64,000 nucleotides of DNA from Asparagopsis taxiformis (lineage: Eukaryota > Rhodophyta > Florideophyceae > Bonnemaisoniales > Bonnemaisoniaceae). A program made the translations under genes and the position numbers. Location of the stretch: NCBI GenBank assembly GCA_030407315.1, contig JALQPE010002409.1, positions 1 to 64,000 on the forward strand. The letters are read 5' to 3'. A model generated the notes under the pieces. The model was not told the origin of the DNA. It ran no database searches and worked only from the letters and a program-made list of their open reading frames with translations. The first letter of the stretch is position 1, and the number at the start of each line of letters is the position of its first letter. This document shows, one piece after another, positions 1 through 10,530 of this stretch.

Positions 1-19
1 TACATCCCCCCCACTCAAC

Positions 20-1855
20 TTGAATCCACCGCGCCACACCAGCCCCGCTCCCCTCGTGATACACGCTCTGCACGCCAAAGAGAGCGCTCAGGAGCATACA
101 ACTGCTCCGCTCGAAGCTCTCTCCCTCCTCGAACAACACTCTTGTCCTCGATCGACCGCTCTTTTTACCCACCAACAGTCCCCTAGACCCCTACAAACAT
201 TTTCTCCTTCGAGCCTCTGCACATCTCCACCTCGGCATCTCAAAGCTCATCAAACAGTGCATTGTCACCGCCTCAGCTCCCCAGACCTCACCACCACCAC
301 TGCCTCCCATTCCGGGACACCTCGCACCTTCAAGAAGGTGAAAAAATCCATCCTCGCCGGCTCAAACAGCATTCTGTCCGCTATCGAACGCGACTACTAC
401 AATCACCGGTCTTCATGTCGACTTCTCCAAGGGGTGAGAAGGGCACCAATTTTAACGGCCTCTTCACGGAGGACGGCAATACGCGGCATGCTCGCAGCCA
501 AAGACTATCACCATGTCGACATGGTGTTCCCTTTCATCGCAGCATTCAAGTGACACATGCTGTGACGAAGTAGAGACGCCCCCTCACTTCCATCTGCACG
601 CAATACTCTGACCTCGTCGCATGGGTCATGAAACGCGGTCGCATCAAGCACTGGACTGCCGCCGAACTAGAAAGCCTCCAGAACTCCATTTCCTATTTCA
701 AACAATCAATGCTCTCCACCCTCGGCCCATTCCACACCACAGGTCTCAAAACTTTCAAGTTCCATCTTCTAGACCATCTTCCCGGTGACTTGCAGAGATA
801 TGGCGCCCTGGAACACATTGATGCAGGCCCCTACGAACACTCGCATCTTCTGTTCAAACAGAGTTATAGGAAAACCTCTCGAAGGCGCTCCACAGCCATG
901 GAAGAGACTATTCGCCACATGGAATTCTCCTTGGCCACTCCAACTGGTCACCACCCCATCGAACACATTGGAAACCCACGGATGATATCGCCCACAGACG
1001 GTGCAGTACTCGTTCGCGACGGATTCACCGTTGCACTGCACGACTTTGCCTCCTGTTGCCCGATGCAACACTCCTCGTTGCAGATATCGACGGACAGCCC
1101 GATCCTGCCACTCTTTTGCCTCTGCACAACTCCTCGTTCCCGTCTGGCACCATAACGCTATTCCAGCAACTCGGTGACACAGCTGCACAAGCGTTCCTCA
1201 CCCTCGCTAGACTGCGCGCCACGGCAGAAGGCCCTCCAATACATGACATGGAAATTTCCGTCACCGTGGTAAAGTCCGCCTACGTCATGGGAGGGTACGT
1301 CCCATGTGCCGACGACTTTTGACCCGCACAGTGGCATGCTTCGCCCCACAAACGTGTCGAGGCACAAGCAGCAGCGCGGTCTTTGCAACTTCATCATTCG
1401 GCCCCGCAAAGAGATCGCAGTACTCCTTTGTCGTCATCTCCGGAACTGCCGATGACTACAGAACCATATGGGTAGGGCGCGTCCTGGCACTGGTACGCCT
1501 GCAGTCTCCAAACCTGTTTCAACCTGTAGAACTCGCTTTCGTTCAGTATATGACCTGCTTTGCCCCAAAAACCGCTGTGGAAAAATCACTTGGGTGCATT
1601 TGTTTAAAGTGGTCAACATGGGACCCGGACAACGGATCCGTTGACAGCAATGACACTGCATCCCACAGTGCAGGTGGTCCTTGGTTTGACCTCATTCCTG
1701 CATCTACTATATCTGGCACCGTGCACATCGTACGAAGTAACTTCCAGTCAAGCCATTTACGAAACAAATGCACTGGTCGGACCACCGTTTCTATCTCAAC
1801 CGCTTCTACACCAACACTGATTACCAGTTCACAGATGATAATGAAGAAGAATAAA
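20..1855 (+). pseudogene. Decayed DNA-transposon protein (KDZ/CACTA/Plavaka-like style)
   Basis: Coding-like sequence runs through at least four frames. A piece near 490-550 reads AAKDYHHVDMVFPFIAAF. Bases 628-1057 read KFHLLDHLPGDLQRYGALE, then DAGPYEHSH and a Lys/Arg-rich stretch ending TAMEETI. The frame then shifts near 1058 to a piece ending at 1322, shifts again to 1304-1770, and finishes in a third frame at 1769-1855 (MHWSDHRFYLNRFYTNTDYQ, then acidic residues and TAA). The order (conserved His/Arg/Glu core, then a beta-rich tail with a Trp motif) is the style of large eukaryotic DNA-transposon proteins. The family name is my inference from pattern, not a search. The part before about 460 is poorly supported and may lie outside the original gene. 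Frame breaks mean it cannot make one protein as it stands. Confidence 0.45.
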
Positions 1856-2093
1856 TCTAAATCGCAGCACTCTATTGATAATGTACTACATGATAAGCCT
1901 TCTAGTCAACGTCACATTTACTGCACTAATTTCAACCATCCTCCATTACGCCAAAACCGTTATCAGCAGTGGCTGCATGGCGCCGCTCCATGCCCCCATA
2001 CTGTGGGGCATTGATTTCTACATTCAGGTTTGCACTCGGTGTCCAGCATATGGGTCAACGACGAAAAGTTCTGCGCCAATTATCCTTGCGCAA

Positions 2094-4216
2094 TCACACA
2101 TCCATTACAGCACCGAGGTTTGACGTAATATGCGATTGAATCCAATCCTCGGACACTAGAACAAGTGATGAGCAGCGGTTTACATCATCAACGACATGAA
2201 CAATTCCAGACCCCTCTCCGCTTTGCCACACTTCAACAGCCTCTCTCGTCACAGTACGGCTTGCAAACACATGCCGTGACTGTGCACTAGTCCGCTGTTC
2301 GCTCTCGACAACGTCCGTTTCTTCCCTTGCTTGCGAGCCTTGGAGACAGACATGCAGTACACCACCATACCAACTAATTGCTGAAAGGCTACCCCCACAT
2401 ATTGACTGTACCGCCTTGTAAACTCCTTCTGCCGTGCACCTCCTTTCCCCTTCGGTTTTCATCCAAACACTCCACAGTAGTCACTAGCCGCATCCAGGCG
2501 CGCCAGCGTTAGTATGCTCGTCTCTATGTCCATTACTTGTTCTGGTCGTATCGAATAACCCCTGAAGATGTCCAGCACATTCACAGCTACTCGGTTGTTA
2601 AACCATGCATCACCATTCACTTCCATTTCGAAGCTGTCAGGAACCATGCCTTTGCTGTATCGCAGCTCTGAGAACGGTGCCGTTCGCCACCTCCCCATAT
2701 CCAAATCACCGTTTCTTTCCCGTTTCAAAAGCTTCTCAGACGCTTCGCGCTTTTGATCCTCTCGCCTCGTCCATCTCAGCTCGCGTCGTCAGCATCGTGC
2801 ATCTAGACATTAATTTCGTGGTACCCCAGCGAACCGAACAATCTGTCCCTCGCATTAACGCTTCCGTGCACTCATCACGTCGGACAGTTTCTGCGTCACC
2901 TTCACTTTCATTCCTTGCTCCCCGCCACAGCCTCTTGACAGCACACACGCTGCTCCTCATCGGAAACACATCCACCACGGACTTTGACGCAGTACGTGTC
3001 GCACCAAGTCATTCAGCAGATCACTCTCGTCTCTGTACGAAGGTGTATACCACTGCAGATTTGATGATGTAGGCCGGAGGGGTAGCAATATATCCTACAC
3101 CGTTTTCGCTCCAAAGTGTCCCTTCTACCGGCTCTACCTCGATGGTACGTCCAGTCCAACGTCTCTGCGTTTGTTCCGCTATAGGGTCCAGCTCCATAGT
3201 CTCGTTCTTGCACCACTTTGTCAGGTTTTCCTCACCGCCCTAAGAACTCCAAGGTATTTCACGGAATGGCTTTCTGTATTTTCGACTTACCGCCACCGTG
3301 ATCACTGATTCTACCTGTTCCTCGCAATTGCAGTAAGGCTGGCATTTTCCGCCTGCAGAGTTTTTCACCTTAGCCTCCAACGCAACTATCTCCGTGGTGA
3401 GCGCCTTGTTTGCTATGTCCTGGCTAAACACTTTTTTTTCCAGCTCCGCGATCTTCTTCTTCTGCGCATTGATGTGACGACTCGCCATTAAATCGATGGA
3501 TTCCGGCGGATGCAACCTCTCTGCCCTCACCGTCCCCCCATCTCCCACGCTATCGGGATATGAATGTCCTCCATCGCCAATAGCCTGACGTCGCGGGGGC
3601 GTTACGCGCATATTTGGCACCTGGGACCTCTGTTGTGACGAGGCCCGCACTCCGGCTGCTCTCTCCCCTCAGTACCACCTGACCGCCGATGATAGTTGGC
3701 ATCCTGTGAACGTTGCTCAGAAACAACATCCCTTGCCGCTATCCTCGGGTCCCTGACTGCATTACCTGCTGGGGCTGATGTACTCGGCATAGTTGGCGCA
3801 GTGGGGGTCACAGCCTCCATGTCTCGCGAACCCCCCGGCTGGGACTCCGTTCTGCAGCACCTCCGCATCTGCCAACCCGGGAGGAACTACCTTTGCCATA
3901 GCACTCTGCCGCAATTCCAACATGTTTTGAGCCACTATCATGTCATCATCATGATGTTCACTGTCCCCTGCGAGCACGCTTGCCTCGGTCAAGCCCCATC
4001 TCTCTCCGCGCCGTTCCTCCTTTCTCACTTTCTCGCTGCGGATCCCCAGTTTCTGCGCCGGTCCGTCTTGCGACTACCGGACCGCGGTTCAATGCTGCCG
4101 GTAGGCCCAGACCGCTTCTTCGCACGGGATTGTCGGGCACTCGATACAGCAGCTGCTGACCGGTTTTTCTGGAGGCCCGGAGGCTTTGGAGCTTTCTTCG
4201 CAATACGCGGCGGCAT
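2094..4216 (-). pseudogene. Decayed minus-strand coding remains, unknown family
   Basis: Reading leftwards from an ATG at 4216, a short basic N-terminus (MPPRIAKKAPKPPGLQK, rich in Arg/Lys) is followed by several open pieces in different frames: 3762-4028, 3602-3868, 3240-3650 (with a short coiled coil of alternating Lys/Glu/Leu and a Cys pair), 2459-2728 and 2094-2462. Their abutting ends suggest one ancestral gene broken by frameshifts. The 2459-2728 piece (VLDIFRGYSIRPEQV) has a weak resemblance to the reading at 12481-12680 (VVNDAVGYSVSDKRAEE), so the two loci may be distant copies of one element family. I cannot name the family. Confidence 0.3.
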
Positions 4217-4446
4217 AATGAAGCTTCCCGGAAGCGATGGAAGGATGAGTTGCACGAGATACAAAAAAAGATTGCTGTATAGTGTCGGTAACCACAACGG
4301 TCTGCGATGAACGTTCAGGTCAGGTCAAGTACCGGAGAATACGCCAACAGCCCAGATTGTATACGGTAGGCAGTCATCAACAGTATTTAATGAGGTACAA
4401 TTACAGCTGTCGAGCTAGGCCGCGAGCACCCCTATGTCCGGAGACG

Positions 4447-4652
4447 TCCTGATTTGAATTAAAATTTGGGCTATTCTCAAAAACATGCACATGTGAACAT
4501 GTTTTTGAGATGGGGGTGTGCCGTACGGCACAATCGACCGCTGAAATCGATGTTTTTTTGCAATATTTTTTTCTGCCCTGAATTGTAGAATTTCTGGGCC
4601 TGGACAGCAATGCAACTGAGCTGGACATCCACCGGGCGTCCATTTCAACTTG
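4447..4652 (-). repeat. Left terminal inverted repeat of the methyltransferase/SET unit
   Basis: About 206 bp, reverse-complementary to 8404-8598 with scattered mismatches. From outside in it contains CTGATTTGAATTAAAATTTG, a 34-nt hairpin at 4476-4509 (arms CTCAAAAACATG / CATGTTTTTGAG), a perfect 16-bp palindrome TGTGCCGTACGGCACA at 4517-4532, a T-rich tract, and an inner GGACATCC...GGGCGTCC motif. Confidence 0.85.
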
Positions 4653-4876
4653 GTCTTGTATTTTGCATCTGCACGCATAACAGCATCCAGCAGTCAGGTT
4701 CACTGCTCCTCGACGAAGTGCACCTAGAGTGTGAACGATTGGTTTTTGACAGGCGAGTACTGCTCAATAGGTTTCACCCTGGACTAATGGTGGCTGGACA
4801 TGCTGCATTATATGATATACTTCAACTCTGGAACGTAGCTTTATTTGTAGTCGAAATGAAAACATCTTTCGTGACC

Positions 4877-7800
4877 CTAATTCCATGCTCTAAACGCTGT
4901 CCCATAATGAACGTAGAGCTCCTGCCCTGGACGGATATCGCGGATTGCACGTACTACAATGATCTTCGGATTTTCTAGGTCCTTCGCCTTGAGCTTCTTC
5001 CCCGTCGAACCGCTGCTGTAGTTCTCGACAAACTCGACGTTGGCCATCCGCCTGGTGTCTTCCGCCGGAGTGTCCTCACCTCGCAAATACCGCGGGTCGT
5101 TGATGAACTGCGCCGAACAGAACGGAGCCGGAACAATCCAAATTGGATGCTCGATGTTTTCGTCGTCCTCGCTGTTGCATACAGCTTGATGGCATACATC
5201 AAGAATGTTTCCTTCGTTATCGCCATGTGACCCTCTCCGTACGCGAACCTCATCGACTCCTTGCTCATATCAGAGTACACAACAGTTCCGTAGTATGCAC
5301 ATACTTCGTCGCCAACATTAAATGTCTGTTCAGCGAAGAGCCCTCTTCCTGCATTTGGATGCTTAATCAGCGATGGTCGAACGCTCAATTTTTTCGCAAC
5401 ACAATCGTGTGCCCGCATCACGCGAGGGTTTTCAGTTTGCAACCAGCGGCGCAGGGAAGGTGGCCAATAATGTACCGGTTTTTCCATGTGCTCGTGCGAC
5501 GCAATCGACTCTGGGCACAGCTGCCAGAGGTACTGCCGAATATATTTCGGGAACCTCTGGTACAGGGGAAGGCCAGGTGGGGGTTCGATGATCCTGCGTT
5601 CCCTCTGTTACGCATCGTGACAGAGGGGGACGCCAAGAACTTCTCAGCACTCTGTTTCGCTTCTGTCGTGACCCTCATGTCAGTGTTGTTTGAAAGAATT
5701 ACACGTGACATGACTGCACACAGCTTTGGAAGCGATCGTGCCACACACAATTTGTCCATGTCACTGCCGACGAAAACACGGTGCTCAGGCAAGCTCATAG
5801 CTGCTTTTCCCGTTGCGAAAGTGCCAGAGAATGGATCGACAACAATATCACCAGGCTGTGAATGCTGGCTGATCAACTCCATCATGAGAGCGACGCTCTT
5901 CTGCTCTGCACGAACTCTGACCGTAGCACCGGTTGTGCTCCTTGTTCGCCACACCATCTCATTCGAATCGATGGCGGGCATATTGATGGTGACGTTGCAC
6001 CACGCCGGTACGTGCCGTCCATGTATCCGTGGTTCCTATAGGCCACCATCTCGCTTCCGTCTTGAACGGAACACCTCGCTTCCAGAAGTGGATAGCGACC
6101 TCTGCCATGTTCATGCGTTGGTACCTCTTCCGCCCCGGCATTTGATAGAGGTGCCCAGGTAGTCGGACAAACAACAGAGGTACCTCGTCAACGAAGAAAA
6201 CTGAATTCCGAACGACGTCCTCCTCGTCCTCCTCCTCCTCCTCATCCGCACTTTCTTCGCCACTGTGCTGCGATGCTTCGGAGTCCGAATTCATGGACGT
6301 AACCTCTTCTTCATCCGACCCGTCATCACTGGCAGCAGCATCGGTTGGGCCTTCTGACTGCGGTCCTTTGTACGTTTCCAAGTAATGGAACATTCGTAGA
6401 ACTGCAAAACGGAGCAGAACACGATGCCGTGGCCACCGGGGCGCAACAGCTCGTCAAACACTTCGATGCTAGCCTGCATATCTTCTGCAGTTAGCCTGTC
6501 GTACGAAGAGTTGGAATCGTTCCTCTTACGACGAACATTGTAGGGCGGATCAGTCAGAATGAGCTGAACGTTGCCCGTGATGGGCACGTGTTCTCGGCTC
6601 TCGTCGGCACTGACCAAATCTTCGAAAGGGACGTCGTACACCCGGCAATACTGACTCATTTTCGAAAGAAAGTCCTTTGCGAGAGCCTGCCCTTCACTTT
6701 CCTGCTCTTCTGTCGCATGGGGTGACGGTGACGGGGGAGACGGCCCTTGGGCAGTAAGACTGGTCCTCCCAGGCCCAAGTTCAAGCCTGGTTGTGTGTCT
6801 TGTCGACGGAACCAAACCTCTCCCTCCTGTGTTGCGACGAGTGGGAGTGTCATCAACCGGCTTGGGGACCTTTTCTGCGTCCGCGACTTGTGGTGCCGGG
6901 CGGAGGACAGCCATAACGTCTTCGTCGAGGGTGTCAAAGTACGCTGGCAGCTTGTCCGGATTTCCGCTTGACAAGTATATTTCCAGCGCCCCCCAGCGGT
7001 CGGACTCCGGCCAGGTGTACAGGTCCGGGTTGACGATAAGAAACTGCAACCGGTCGAAGAACTTCCTCACAAGGTACCTAATGCACTGTGCTGCGCACTG
7101 GTTCTTGTCTCTACTTTTCCACCATATCCATCAGGATGAGATAGGGGAGCTTTGTCGTGGTAGAGATCTAGCTTCTGCTCCATCGGTGCGAATAGACCTT
7201 CATCGAGCACGTCAAACCAATGCTCACTGCTGTCGAAAATGATGTACGGCGCCATCAACTCTTCGAAGCTGGAAAACTTTGCGGCGAAGGCCACATCGGT
7301 CCAAGCATGGTATAAAACTTGAACCACGTAACAAGCTCGATTAGTGCTTTTCGATGGGCTGGGACGCGTGCGGCTTCGTTCCCCTCTTCGGCCGCGTCGC
7401 CTATTCGGCGACGCGGCAGGTTCTTGTTGTGATTTCGGATGATAGACAACGCTTGGAAATACATCAATACCTCGAACGTTTCCGGTGGAGCAAGAACGAA
7501 GGCGCTTGGTTCCCCGCGCTGCGGCGCCTGTAGTGGCGAAGGAAGCATGTTACATCCAATAAGGAAGGTCTGCGGCACGATCCCAGAAAGGATGCAGTGC
7601 TCAACCCATTGCCCGATACGCTCATCCTGTCTTGAAAACTCGGCAATCGGTAATGCCAGACGAACAATCTGCTTGGCTCGCTCAACGTTCATCTCTGCCA
7701 TGACGATTTCGGCAACATCCGCCTCGACTCCAGCATTCTTCGAACGACCGCTGAAGGCCATGCTGAGTCGACCTTGCAGCGCCGCAAATTGTTCTTCCGT

Positions 7801-8067
7801 GCCCTGCGCAACCCAAGCGCCAAGGTCCGCGTATGTGAAACCTCCCGGCTTGTCCGTCAAGTCTGCGAAACTTGAGTGGGCGAATAAATCCAGCAAGAGG
7901 CGGAGGAAGTCTTTGCCAGCGAGAGTAGTTTCGCGGGCGGCGCGACCTACGTTTCGACGTGTACCCATGTCACTAGAATCCTCCCAAGGGCTAGCGGGTT
8001 CGCGCAGAATTGGCACGGTTGCGTCGTCAACGATCGGATTGCTGTTGCGCCTGCGCTTATTCGTCAT
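4877..8067 (-). pseudogene. DNA N4/N6 methyltransferase (beta class) joined to a SET domain, multiply frame-broken
   Basis: The gene starts at ATG 8067 and reads leftwards. Fragments in order: 8067-7255 (N-terminal ~270 aa, unknown); 7327-7067; 7070-6291, containing methyltransferase motif IV DPPYN (about 6535-6550) and a following FCSVLQF segment; 6393-5959 (acidic linker, then helical); about 6010-5418, containing motif I as DPFSGTFATG (about 5815-5845); 5487 to about 5160, the start of a SET domain (AGRGLFAEQ); then FINDPRY, NVEFVEN and GQELYVHYG, ending at a stop at 4877. Motif IV before motif I is the beta-class order seen in PF01555 bacterial-type enzymes, which methylate adenine N6 or cytosine N4. 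SET domains methylate protein lysines. At least five frame changes separate otherwise good coding sequence, each within a short overlap. Neighbouring host genes are intact, so decay is more likely than general sequencing error, but unpolished indels in a repeat cannot be excluded. Introns explain the breaks less well, since overlaps are short and borders are not consistently GT-AG. Confidence 0.7.
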
Positions 8068-8403
8068 AATGGAATGAGTGGAAATTCGGTACAGGATGGC
8101 GACCGCTCGGCGAGACAGTCAAATTTGACGACGTATCTCGTGACGTTTGCACTCTTTCGTGAGGAACACTGGTTGATATCGAACGGAACAGAGTATACGG
8201 GTACACAGCACTGGAAAGGTCTTGAAACCCGTAACCGGTGTAGGTAATAAGTTGTGACGGATACGTGGTAGAGAAAAATTTTAAAAAGATTGTGATTCCC
8301 TGTCTTTGAGTGTTGTACTGCACGGCCGCCATGGCGGCTGTGACTGCAGTCACATAGGTTGTCACAGGTGCATCACGCTTACCAGGTGAGCGACATCCGG
8401 ACG

Positions 8404-8598
8404 GCCACTGGACATGGGGATGTCCAGCTCAGATGCATTGCTGGCCAGCCCAGAAATTGTAATATTTCGGGCAGAAAAAATATTGCAAAAAACATCGATT
8501 TGGGGCGGTCGATTGTGCCGTACGGCACACCCCATCTCAAAAACATGTTCACATGTGCATGTTTTTGAGAATAGCCCAAATTTTAATTCAAATCAGGA
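8404..8598 (+). repeat. Right terminal inverted repeat of the methyltransferase/SET unit
   Basis: This matches 4447-4652 in reverse complement. Inner edge GGATGTCCAGCTCAGATGCA, then CTGGCCAGCCCAGAAATTGT, the GTGCCGTACGGCAC palindrome (about 8517-8531), the 34-nt hairpin at 8536-8569, and the outer end TTTTAATTCAAATCAGG. Confidence 0.85.
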
Positions 8599-8892
8599 TG
8601 CAGATATTCGTCTTCTAGCATTGTCAGAACACATTCGTATAACCACATTTGGAGAACCTGAGCCCAGAGCTATCGGTTTTGGCGGGAGCTAAGCCATATC
8701 TCATATAATCAGTAACTACTTCCCGCCAGCTGAGTGGTGGAACCCCTGCTATTTCTACCAACGAGACATACGGGGTGTCAACTCGGCAATCGTATATGAT
8801 TTGGGTGCTAAATTTATTCAAGAGACGAATGGGCTTCGAAAAGGAGCCCAACAACGTTTTCTTGTGATCCATGGTATAGGACTATTCTATTC

Positions 8893-9205
8893 TTCTCCAG
8901 GCTTCCACCATAGCCTCCTCCACCACCTCCGTTAATGGATCGAATATCCGAACCGCACCTCAACATGTTTTCTTCTCATCCATGGGTACTGACATCTCGA
9001 GATGTGAGTCACATGTTCTCCAGGCTTCCACCGTAGCCGCCTCCTCCGCCTCCGTTAATGGCAACAATATCCGAACCGGACCTGAACATGTTTTTCTTCT
9101 CATCCATGGGTACTGACATCTCACATGTTCAACATGTGAGATGTCAGTACCGAGAAGTTCTCCAGGCTTCCTCCGTAGCCACCTCCTCCACCTCCGTCTG
9201 TGGGA
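8893..9205. repeat. Tandem ~123-142-bp repeat of Gly-codon sequence
   Basis: Three units begin with TTCTCCAGGCTTCC at 8893, 9016 and 9158; the third is truncated. Read on the minus strand each unit encodes a Gly run followed by GYGGSLE, so it may derive from the tail of a glycine-rich protein gene. Units 1 and 2 also share CATCCATGGGTACTGACATC. No intact ORF runs through the array. Confidence 0.7.
9109..9151. repeat. 43-bp near-perfect palindrome
   Basis: Arms of 21 bp (GGTACTGACATCTCACATGTT and its exact reverse complement) are separated by a single C at 9130. It lies at the end of tandem unit 2. Unit 1 has a shorter related palindrome, ACATCTCGAGATGT, at the same place. Confidence 0.9.
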
Positions 9206-9730
9206 ATCAACACGACATCACCACTGCGTCTTACCTCACATCCACATCTCTCCGGAATGAAAACGGACGGACGACATAGGGTTTGTAGACGTTTAGAATC
9301 TTGTTAGAAAAAAGTAAACGAAAGAGAACTTCTCTTTCATTGAATGATATCTCGTCCCTGTCGCAATATGTTCCATTTTCAATTTCTCGGGTTGCACACC
9401 CATCATGGGTGATGAAGGCCTGGATCGAACCCTCCGAGGGTCTTCGATGGATAGGACAGATAGTGGAAGGCTTTAAGCCTGTGACCAAGCGGCTATTGAT
9501 TGGTTGGAGGAAGGAAATTACAGAGGAAATATAGCTGAGTACGGTGCTCGCGATAGCTGTTAGGTTAAAGTCAAATATGTTTTTCGATTATTTTTCGTAC
9601 GGAAATGCCTTGGAAAAGACGATGCTTTGTCGTTCTCTTGGAGGGAGTCCGTTGCATTGCACTCAATTCGAGAGCATCGTCATGAAGGAGAGGATTCTTT
9701 CTGCTTGTTAGAATCGGTTTAGAGCAGATA
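9206..9730. other. No gene recognised
   Basis: Only short open frames are present (for example 9301-9534 on the plus strand). They show no recognisable domain, and the sequence lies between repeat blocks. Nothing supportable was seen. Confidence 0.5.
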
Positions 9731-9900
9731 GCTATTGCATTACTGGCCAGCCCAGAAATTGTAGAATTTCGGGCAGCAAAAATATTGTAAAAAACCTTGA
9801 TTTCAGCGGGTCGATTGTGCCGTACGGCACACCCCCATCTCAAAAACATGTTCACATGTGCATGTTTTTGAGAATAGCCCAAATTTTTAATTCAAATCAT
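9731..9900 (+). repeat. Solo copy of the terminal repeat
   Basis: Same orientation as 8404-8598: CTGGCCAGCCCAGAAATTGT, GTGCCGTACGGCAC and the hairpin CTCAAAAACATG/CATGTTTTTGAG, ending TTAATTCAAATCAT. There is no internal gene. Confidence 0.85.
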
Positions 9901-10088
9901 GGTGTCTAATTTGGCCACAACGGCCCCAGGAACCGGCCGCCGCCCCGAGTGGGGTTGTCACTGGCTTCTGTAAGCACCAACTGTAAGGCTAAATGGCGTC
10001 TCACGACGGGTCGATTTCAGGCTCAACACGCCAGGGACAGGTCTTGGTCCTTGTTCCATCATGGTCCCCCTCACTCTCTCACGACCAA

Positions 10089-10284
10089 CCTGAAATGGAC
10101 GTCCGGTGGATGTCCAGCTCGATTGCACTGCTGGCCAGCCCAGAAATTCTAAAATTTCGGGCACAAAAAATATTGCAAAAAACATCGATTTGGCGGTCGA
10201 TTGTGCCGTACGGCACACCCCCATCTCAAAAACATGTTCACATGTGCATGTTTTTGAGAATAGCCCAATTTTAATCAAATCAGG
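10089..10284 (+). repeat. Terminal-repeat copy inside the tandem array
   Basis: Full-length copy, from CCTGAAATGGACGTCCGGTG to TTTTAATCAAATCAGG, with both palindromes present. The inner edge matches the left terminal repeat (CCACCGGGCGTCCATTTCAA in reverse). Confidence 0.85.
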
Positions 10285-10530
10285 GTGTCTAATTTGGCCA
10301 CAACGGCCCCAGGAACCGACCGCCGGCCCCGATCGGGGGCTATCACTGGCGTCTGTAAGCACCAACTGTAAGCCGGAACGGCCGCCGCCCCGATCGGGCT
10401 ATCATGGCTTCTATAAGCACTAACTGTAAGCCAAAATGCGTCTCACGAACGGTCGATTTCAGGCTCAATACGCCAGGGACAGGTCTTGGTCCTTGTTTCA
10501 TCATGGTCCCGCCCCACTCTCTCACGACCA

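Larger units (their letters stand above)
4447..8598. mobile_element. 4.15-kb unit with ~200-bp terminal inverted repeats carrying a DNA-methyltransferase/SET gene
   Basis: The sequence starting at about 4447 (TCCTGATTTGAATTAAAA) is found in reverse complement ending at about 8598 (TTTTAATTCAAATCAGGA). The match continues inwards about 200 bp on each side, including two nested palindromes. The interior holds one recognisable gene on the minus strand (8067 to 4877) and no recognisable transposase, integrase or reverse transcriptase. More copies of the end repeat, without an interior, lie at 9731-10604. This is what a DNA transposon with related small non-autonomous copies would leave. I could not see a target-site duplication: the outer flanks (GGAGACG on the left, TGCAGAT on the right) do not match. 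Alternatively, two repeat copies inserted independently around a host gene. Confidence 0.6.

Noticed and set aside
4877..8067. Bacterial contamination as the source of the methyltransferase
   Set aside because: It is joined to a eukaryotic SET domain and flanked by repeats that recur in this same contig.
9400..9450. tRNA-like GGGTTCGATC on the minus strand
   Set aside because: No 5-bp T-stem, anticodon arm or acceptor stem can be paired around it.
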